Shown here piece after piece: positions 58,722 to 64,000 of a DNA stretch of 64,000 nucleotides (its first letter is position 1; each line of letters opens with the position of its first letter). The stretch spans positions 62,001-126,000 of the forward strand of contig NZ_FNIR01000012.1 in assembly GCF_900103975.1 (NCBI RefSeq), written 5' to 3'. Made by a program: the position numbers and the translations under genes. The stretch is from Klenkia soli (GTDB taxonomy: Bacteria > Actinomycetota > Actinomycetes > Mycobacteriales > Geodermatophilaceae). The notes beneath the pieces were generated by a model. The model was given only the letters and a program-made list of their open reading frames with translations. It was not told the DNA's origin and did no database searches.

Positions 58722-59860
58722 GCGGGCTGCGGACCCTGCTGCTGCGGGCCACCCCACGGCCCCTGCGGACCCTGCGGCGCTTGGGGACCCTGGGGAACCT
58801 GCGGGCCGCCCGGCGCCGAGGGCCCGAATCCGCCGGCCCGCTGGCGGGGCGACACCTGGGGCAGTGGAACGCTCTGCACGATCCGCTTCACCACGTGGTC
58901 GGCGGGGACGCCGTCGGCCAGGGCGTCGTAGGAGAGCACCAGCCGGTGCCGCAGCACGTCGGCGGTGATGTCGAGGACGTCCTGCGGGAGCACGTAGTCC
59001 CGCCCGCGGACCAGGGCCAGCGCGCGGCTGGCCGACACCAGGCCGAGCGTGGCGCGCGGGCTGGCGCCGTAGGTGACCCAGCCGGCGACGTCGGCCATGC
59101 CGTGCTCGCGCGGGGAGCGGGTGGCCACGACCAGCCGGACGACGTAGTCGACGAGCGCGTGGTGGACGAACACCCCGGACGCGGTGCGCTGCAGGCGGCG
59201 GAGGTCGTCGATGCCCAGCACCGTCTCGGCGTGCGGCGGGTTCGCGCCCATGCGGTAGACGATCTCGCGCTCCTCCTCGGGCGTCGGGTAGTCGACCAGC
59301 ACCTTCATGAGGAAGCGGTCCCGCTGGGCCTCGGGCAGCTGGTAGACGCCCTCGCTCTCGATGGGGTTCTGCGTGGCCAGCACGAGGAAGGGGTCGGGCA
59401 GCGGGTGGGTGACCCCGCCGATCGAGACCTGCCGCTCGGCCATGACCTCCAGCAGCGCCGACTGCACCTTGGCCGGCGCGCGGTTGATCTCGTCGGTGAG
59501 CACGAAGTTGGCGAACACCGGGCCGAGCTCGGTGTCGAAGGCGTCGTGCCCGGCCTTGTAGATGCGCGTGCCGATGATGTCGGCCGGCACGAGGTCGGGG
59601 GTGAACTGCAGGCGGGCGAACGACCCGCCCACCGCGGTGGCCAGCGTCTCGACCGCCAGGGTCTTCGCGACACCGGGCACGCCCTCGAGCAGCACGTGCC
59701 CGCGGGCCAGCAGACCGACGAGCATGCGCTCGACCAACCGGTCCTGGCCGACGATGACCCGCTTGACCTCGAACTGCACGCGCTCCAGCAGGGCGGCGTC
59801 GCTGGAGGGCGGCGTGTGCTGCTGGGCGGACGGGACGGGCGTGCTGGCAGCGCTGGTCAC
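58718..59860 (-). CDS. moxR: MoxR-family AAA+ ATPase
   Basis: The 380-residue ATPase has Walker A EGVPGVAKT (59-67), Walker B FVLTDEIN (119-126; Asp123, Glu124), sensor I region ATQNPIESEG and the arginine-rich lid. A Pro/Gly/Gln-rich C-terminal tail (last 30 residues) is probably disordered. GTG 59860 follows AGGGAG; upstream in-frame starts give low-complexity extensions. It heads the moxR-DUF58-VWA operon, matching Rv1479-Rv1481. Confidence 0.93.
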   Translation of the reverse strand: MTSAASTPVPSAQQHTPPSSDAALLERVQFEVKRVIVGQDRLVERMLVGLLARGHVLLEGVPGVAKTLAVETLATAVGGSFARLQFTPDLVPADIIGTRIYKAGHDAFDTELGPVFANFVLTDEINRAPAKVQSALLEVMAERQVSIGGVTHPLPDPFLVLATQNPIESEGVYQLPEAQRDRFLMKVLVDYPTPEEEREIVYRMGANPPHAETVLGIDDLRRLQRTASGVFVHHALVDYVVRLVVATRSPREHGMADVAGWVTYGASPRATLGLVSASRALALVRGRDYVLPQDVLDITADVLRHRLVLSYDALADGVPADHVVKRIVQSVPLPQVSPRQRAGGFGPSAPGGPQVPQGPQAPQGPQGPWGGPQQQGPQPA

Positions 59861-60003
59861 GGAGCTCCCTGGTCGAGACGGCCACTGCCCTCGCGGCACG
59901 GCCAGGGCCGTCGCGACCCCGGCACCAGTGTCCACCACCGCCGCAGAACGCGACGTCACCTGGTGTCCCACCTGCCCCATCTGCTGCTACCGTGATGATC
60001 GCG

Positions 60004-60031
60004 TCGGGCAGCTCCCCCCGTGGCTGCCCGA
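60004..60031 (-). terminator. 9-bp hairpin upstream of moxR
   Basis: TCGGGCAGC (60004-60012) pairs perfectly with GCTGCCCGA (60023-60031). It lies downstream of the larger hairpin at 60044-60077, before the moxR promoter region. It could be a second terminator for the NlpC gene or a leader structure for moxR. The 59861-60003 stretch shows no other clear signal. Confidence 0.5.
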
Positions 60032-60043
60032 CGCCCTGACGAA

Positions 60044-60077
60044 CGAAGGCCCGGTACCGACAGGTACCGGGCCTTCG
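60044..60077 (-). terminator. 15-bp hairpin terminator after the NlpC/P60 gene
   Basis: CGAAGGCCCGGTACC (60044-60058) pairs perfectly with GGTACCGGGCCTTCG (60063-60077) around the tetraloop GACA. It ends 8 bases after the stop of the NlpC/P60 gene (60085, minus strand). Confidence 0.85.
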
Positions 60078-60084
60078 TCGTTCC

Positions 60085-61410
60085 TCAGGCGCTGGGGCGC
60101 ACGGCCCCGAAGTAGTCGCCGCCGAAGCGGACCGAGCTGATCTTCACCCGCTGGCCGCGGTCGGGCGCCTCGATCATCTGGTTGCCACCGATGTACATGG
60201 CCACGTGGTAGATCGAGCTCGAGGCCGAGCCCGAGGCCCAGAACATCATGTCGCCGGGCTGCAGGTCAGCGGCGTCCACCTGCTTGTCGCTGTTGTTCGA
60301 CCACTGGGCGCGGCTGGTGCCACCCACCCGGATCCCGGCCTGGGCATAGGCGTACTCCATCAGCCCGGAGCAGTCGAAGCCGACGAGCGCCTCGTCCGGG
60401 GAGATGCCCAGGGTCGGGCCGGAGGCGTTCCCCCCACCCCAGGAGTACAGGACCCCCAGCTGCGACCGGGCCGCGGCGATCGCGGTGGCCGCGGCCGACG
60501 CCGACGGCGCGCCGGCCGAACCGCCGGTCGGCGCCGGGGCCACCGGCGTCGTGGCACCACCCCCGGACGACGAGCTGGGTCGGCTGGACGACGAGCCGGT
60601 GGCCACCGGCGTCGACCGGGCCGGGACCGCCGCAGCGGCCGCAGCGGCGGCCGCGGCCTGCTGCCGGGCGACCTCGCGGGCCCCCTGCAGGCCGTAGAGG
60701 GTCTGCTGGGCGGCGGTGAGCTGGGCCTGCAGGTCCGCGGACTGGGCGGACAGCGTGTCGGCCTGGGCCCGGGCGGAGGACTCCTGCGCCTGCGCCGAGG
60801 CCAGCGACTGCTCGGCCTCGGCCTGCAGCGTCGTGGCGGTGGACAACGCTCCGGCGGCCTGGGTCTGGGCGTCCTCGGCCTGCCCCTGCAGCACCGTCAG
60901 CTGGTCGAGGACGTCCGACCGCCCGGCCCCGGCGGCCTCGAGCAGGGCGGCCCGCTCGACGAACTCGCTGGGGCTGCCGGAGGTGAGCAGGGAGGCGAAG
61001 CCCGGGTTCGTGGTGCCGCCCATGTAGCTGCTGCGGGCGAAGTCGTCGACGGCGGTCTGGCCCTGGTCCCGCGCGGCGTCGGCGGCGTCGGACGCCGCGA
61101 CGGCGGCGTCGGAGTCGGCCTGGGCCTGCTGCGCGGCGGCCTGCTTGTCCTCGTAGTCCTGCAGGGCGATCTGGGCCTGCTGGTGGGCCGTGTCGGCCGA
61201 GGCCTGCGCGGCGGCCAGCTGCGCCGAGATGGACCCGACGGCGGCGGCGGCCTGGTCGCGGGCGGACTGCGCCCCGGCGATCTGGCTGTCGGTGGGGTTC
61301 GTGGGGGCGGCGGAGGCGGTGCCCGGCCCGATGCCGACGACCAGGGCGGCGGCTACCAGGAGCCCGCCCGACCGCAGGGCCAGACGACGCGGGTTCAACT
61401 GCTGACGCAC
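60085..61410 (-). CDS. secreted NlpC/P60 peptidoglycan peptidase
   Basis: The 441-residue protein has a signal peptide (about 1-35, ending TASAAP), a long coiled-coil domain (40-250, rich in Ala/Gln), a Ser/Pro linker, and a C-terminal NlpC/P60 domain. That domain has catalytic Cys347 (VGFDCSGL) and His in HVAMYIG (about 405). It resembles RipA/RipB, which cut peptide stems during cell separation. The coiled coil may keep it inactive until bound. Position next to moxR matches Rv1477/Rv1478. Confidence 0.93.
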   Translation of the reverse strand: MRQQLNPRRLALRSGGLLVAAALVVGIGPGTASAAPTNPTDSQIAGAQSARDQAAAAVGSISAQLAAAQASADTAHQQAQIALQDYEDKQAAAQQAQADSDAAVAASDAADAARDQGQTAVDDFARSSYMGGTTNPGFASLLTSGSPSEFVERAALLEAAGAGRSDVLDQLTVLQGQAEDAQTQAAGALSTATTLQAEAEQSLASAQAQESSARAQADTLSAQSADLQAQLTAAQQTLYGLQGAREVARQQAAAAAAAAAAVPARSTPVATGSSSSRPSSSSGGGATTPVAPAPTGGSAGAPSASAAATAIAAARSQLGVLYSWGGGNASGPTLGISPDEALVGFDCSGLMEYAYAQAGIRVGGTSRAQWSNNSDKQVDAADLQPGDMMFWASGSASSSIYHVAMYIGGNQMIEAPDRGQRVKISSVRFGGDYFGAVRPSA

Positions 61411-61539
61411 GGTGCACGACCTCCATGTGCTGCCCGGAGCCGCCTCGTGGGCAGCTCCCGTGCAGCGCTCCTCGACCTGACGGGTGCACCACCTCGCAGC
61501 GGTGCCACGTCTCCCGTCGTCCAGGTCGTGGGAGGCCTT

Positions 61540-61573
61540 GACCGGGTCTCACCCAGGTGGGTGAGACCCGGTC
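61540..61573 (-). terminator. perfect 15-bp hairpin terminator
   Basis: GACCGGGTCTCACCC (61540-61554) pairs perfectly with GGGTGAGACCCGGTC (61559-61573) around AGGT. It follows the stop of the CoA ligase gene (61578, minus strand) and separates it from the NlpC/P60 gene. The 129 bases from 61411 to 61539 should hold the peptidase promoter; I found no c-di-AMP riboswitch there. Confidence 0.85.
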
Positions 61574-61577
61574 CCGG

Positions 61578-63113
61578 TCAGTTGATCTGCCGCTCCTGCC
61601 CCTCCCAGTAGGTCTCGCGGAGCTTGAACTTCTGGATCTTGCCGGTCGCGGTGCGCGGGATGGCCTCGCGGAACTCGACCTTCTTGGGCAGCTTGTAGCC
61701 GGCCAGCCGGGTGCGGCAGTGCGCGATCAGGTCGGCCTCGGTCACGGTCTCGCCCTCGGCCAGGACGACCAGCGCGGTGACCATCTCGCCCCACTTCTCG
61801 TCGGGGACGCCGATGACGGCGACCTCCGCGACGGCGGGGTGGCTGAAGACGGCGTCCTCGACCTCGATCGAGGACACGTTCTCGCCGCCGGTGATGATCA
61901 CGTCCTTCTTGCGGTCGGAGATCGTGAGGTATCCGCCCTCGTCGACCGTGCCGCCGTCACCGGTGTGGAACCAGCCGCCGTCCAGCGCCTCGCCGGTGGC
62001 CTCCGGGTTGTCCCAGTACCCGGCCAGCACGGTGTTGCCCTGCGCGAGCACCTCGCCGGACTCGCTCACCGCGATGCGGGTGCCCAGCGCCGGGACCCCG
62101 GCCCGCGACAGGTTCTTCGCCCGGTCGAGGGGGTCCAGGCCGTCGTCCTCGGCCCGCGAGCGGTTCACCGTGAGCAGCGGCGAGGTCTCGGTGAGGCCGT
62201 AGATCTGGTTGAACTCCCAGCCCAGCTCGGCCTCCACCCGGGCGATCGTGCGGGAGGGCGGCGGGGCGCCGGCGACCACGATGCGCATGCGGTCGCGGCC
62301 GGGCACGGGACCCTCGAGGTCCCCGGCCGCGTCCAGCACCGCGTTCCAGACCGCGGGCGCCCCGGCGGCGAAGGTCAGGCCGTGCTGGTCGACCCGGCGC
62401 AGGATCTCGGGGCCGTCGACCTTGCGCAGCGCCACCTGCTTCACGCCCAGGCCGGCGGCGGCGTAGAGCAGCCCCCACCCGTTGCAGTGGAACATCGGCA
62501 GCGTGTGCAGGTAGGCGTCGCGGTCGGACAGCTGCATGTGCAGCCCGAAGGTGACGGCGTTGATCCAGATGTTGCGGTGGGTGATCTGCACGCCCTTGGG
62601 GCGGGCCGTCGTCCCCGAGGTGTAGTTGATGGTGGCGGTGGCGTCCTCGTCGGGCTGCGCCCACTCCCGCGGGGCGGCGTCGAAGTCCAGCAGCTGCTCG
62701 TACTCCTCGCCCAGGACGAACCGGTGCGGGGCGCTCACCCCGGCCAACGCGGCGTCGACCTCGGGGTCGACCAGCAGCACCGAGGCGCCCGAGTGCTCGA
62801 CGATGTAGCGCACCTCCTCGGCCGAGAGCCGGAAGTTGACCGGCACGCAGACCCGCCCGTGGGAGGGCACCGACAGCAGCATCTCCAGCAACCGGGCCGA
62901 GTTGTGGCTGACGACGGCGACCCGCTCGCCCTCGCCCACGCCCAGGGCGTCGAGACCGGCGGCCAGCGCCCGGCCGCGCCGGGCGATCTCGCGGTAGGTC
63001 ACCTCGCCCAGCGACGGCGCGGGCTGGGTGGGCTCGTCGACGACGCCGATGCGGTCGCCGTAGACGAGCTCGGCGCGGTCGATGAAGTCGCGGGTGGTCA
63101 GGGGTACGCGCAT
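61578..63113 (-). CDS. fatty-acid/acyl-CoA synthetase (AMP-binding)
   Basis: The 511-residue enzyme has the AMP-binding P-loop YTSGTTARPKGV (about 164-175), the A5 motif YGLTETSPL (about 299), GWFHTGD (about 384-390), ISDRKKDVIITGGENVSS (400-417) and the catalytic C-terminal Lys in PRTATGKIQK (about 491-500). It activates a medium or long acyl chain as acyl-AMP then CoA ester. The substrate is not clear. It follows the PAP2 gene on the same strand with a 31-base gap. Confidence 0.92.
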   Translation of the reverse strand: MRVPLTTRDFIDRAELVYGDRIGVVDEPTQPAPSLGEVTYREIARRGRALAAGLDALGVGEGERVAVVSHNSARLLEMLLSVPSHGRVCVPVNFRLSAEEVRYIVEHSGASVLLVDPEVDAALAGVSAPHRFVLGEEYEQLLDFDAAPREWAQPDEDATATINYTSGTTARPKGVQITHRNIWINAVTFGLHMQLSDRDAYLHTLPMFHCNGWGLLYAAAGLGVKQVALRKVDGPEILRRVDQHGLTFAAGAPAVWNAVLDAAGDLEGPVPGRDRMRIVVAGAPPPSRTIARVEAELGWEFNQIYGLTETSPLLTVNRSRAEDDGLDPLDRAKNLSRAGVPALGTRIAVSESGEVLAQGNTVLAGYWDNPEATGEALDGGWFHTGDGGTVDEGGYLTISDRKKDVIITGGENVSSIEVEDAVFSHPAVAEVAVIGVPDEKWGEMVTALVVLAEGETVTEADLIAHCRTRLAGYKLPKKVEFREAIPRTATGKIQKFKLRETYWEGQERQIN

Positions 63114-63144
63114 GCCGGCTCCGGGAGGTCGGGGCCGACCCGGG

Positions 63145-64000
63145 TCAGCCGCGGAGAGTGGTCGCCGTCACGCTAGCGCCGGGGCCCGACACGCGGCGTC
63201 GCAGCCCACGCGCAACCCTCTCCAGCTGCGGCACCACGAGGCACATCCCGGCGGCGTAGACCGCCCCCAGCACGGTGTCGACGACGTAGTGCTCGCCCGA
63301 CCAGACCAGCACGAGCGGCATGGCCAGCGCGTAGGCCACCAGCAGCACGCGCTGCCAGCGGTGGCGGACCAGCCGGACGGCGAACAGGCACAGCAGGACG
63401 GCGAAGGCGGTGTGCAGCGACGGCACCGCCGCGACCGGGTTCACCTGGCCCTGGCCGGCGTGCAGCAGCGCCTGGGCCCGCGGGAGCCCGAGCACCGCCC
63501 AGCCGTCGCCGCTGATCCGGTGCACCTCGCCGACCACGCCCTCGCGGGCCGCCAGCCACGGCGGTGCGGCGGGGTACAGCACGTAGGTGGCCAGCCCGGC
63601 CAGCGAGAGGGCGACCACCAGCCGGGCGTACCGGCCCCAGCGGGCCCGGTCGCGCATCCAGAGGACGGCGAGCACCAACGGCGTCACCACGAAGTGGGAG
63701 CTGTAGACCAGCGTCACCACCACCGCCAACCACCCCGGTGCGGTCAGGTGCGCCTGCAGCCAGACGGTGGGGACGGCGCCGAACACCGCGGCGTCGACCG
63801 CGGCGGGTTCGGTCACGTGCACCGGAGCGCCCAGCGTGTTGGCGATCCCCCGGCTGGCGTCGTAGAGCAGCAGCACCGCACCCAGCGGCACCCAGTCGGC
63901 CAGCAGCCGCACCCCCGACCGCCACCCGCGACCGACGCACCGGCAGGCCAGCCCGCTGAGCACCCACAGCAGGATGCTCAGCCGGTCGGTGGGCAGGCCG
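63145..64000 (-). CDS. PAP2/AUR1-type membrane phosphatase or inositolphosphotransferase, 5' truncated
   Basis: The frame is open to base 64000, so the start lies outside. The 285-codon visible part begins GLPTDRLSILLWVLSGLACR, a stretch found in AUR1-like inositolphosphotransferases. Several TM segments follow. The PAP2 active-site motifs are PSLHTAFA (catalytic His) and SGEHYVVDTVLG (His and Asp). It transfers or removes phosphate from a lipid or inositol compound. A GTG at 63963 could start a shorter protein, but the upstream residues look coding. Confidence 0.86.
   Translation of the reverse strand, partial: GLPTDRLSILLWVLSGLACRCVGRGWRSGVRLLADWVPLGAVLLLYDASRGIANTLGAPVHVTEPAAVDAAVFGAVPTVWLQAHLTAPGWLAVVVTLVYSSHFVVTPLVLAVLWMRDRARWGRYARLVVALSLAGLATYVLYPAAPPWLAAREGVVGEVHRISGDGWAVLGLPRAQALLHAGQGQVNPVAAVPSLHTAFAVLLCLFAVRLVRHRWQRVLLVAYALAMPLVLVWSGEHYVVDTVLGAVYAAGMCLVVPQLERVARGLRRRVSGPGASVTATTLRG

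Noticed and set aside
61411-61539. Possible second c-di-AMP riboswitch before the NlpC/P60 gene
   Set aside because: None of the ydaO core elements (GTGAATC, GTAGGGC, GAACCCGTCAGCTAAC) is present on the relevant strand.

Overview
This window is very GC-rich, gene-dense actinobacterial chromosome. Genes mostly abut or overlap by 4 bases (ATGA or GTGA), GTG starts are common and third codon positions are almost all G or C. Gene content suggests Actinomycetota. The protein style (DUF5709, DUF6412, a MurA fused to an HTH, split LigD proteins) fits Geodermatophilaceae or a close relative such as Blastococcus, Modestobacter or Geodermatophilus; this family assignment is inference. I see no rRNA, tRNA, CRISPR array, insertion sequence or prophage. 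Both ends cut a gene: a metal P-type ATPase on the left and a PAP2-type enzyme on the right.

Bases 1-11 kb hold a CtpC-like metal-exporting ATPase, an autoregulated GntR/membrane-protein pair, and a zinc-starvation locus. In that locus one palindromic Zur-type box (4075-4103) sits between two divergent operons. They encode cysteine-poor, zinc-independent ribosomal proteins (L28, S14, S18 on one side; L31 and L32 on the other) and a CobW-family protein resembling the mycobacterial hibernation factor Mrf. A DUF6412-YidC pair and a PadR-controlled ABC exporter follow.

Bases 11-28 kb are mixed: a c-di-GMP enzyme with an HDOD partner, a secreted amidase, an atypical SDR followed by a two-subunit acyl-CoA dehydrogenase, YceI and DJ-1 family proteins, and a lysozyme-like cell-wall protein preceded by a clear c-di-AMP (ydaO-type) riboswitch. 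A compact block of small proteins follows: a methyltransferase, an MFS transporter, an ankyrin protein, a pentapeptide-repeat protein and a dienelactone hydrolase.

Bases 28-44 kb carry an XRE-MurA fusion beside a palindrome, a SatD-like autoregulated pair, an AI-2E family permease, PAC2, PurU, and a non-homologous end-joining operon (Ku, ATP ligase, LigD-type polymerase). After these comes a sigma-F partner-switching module: a STAS antagonist, a HATPase-STAS fusion, a degenerate anti-sigma protein and the sigma factor.

Bases 44-64 kb keep the order of the Mycobacterium tuberculosis Rv1477-Rv1488 region as I recall it: NlpC/P60 peptidase, MoxR, DUF58, VWA, fabG1, inhA, ferrochelatase, a hypothetical protein, NfeD and a stomatin-like protein. 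About 7 kb of accessory genes sit between the VWA gene and fabG1. These include a TetR-controlled Baeyer-Villiger monooxygenase with duplicated operators, DAHP synthase, a patatin-like protein and small membrane proteins.
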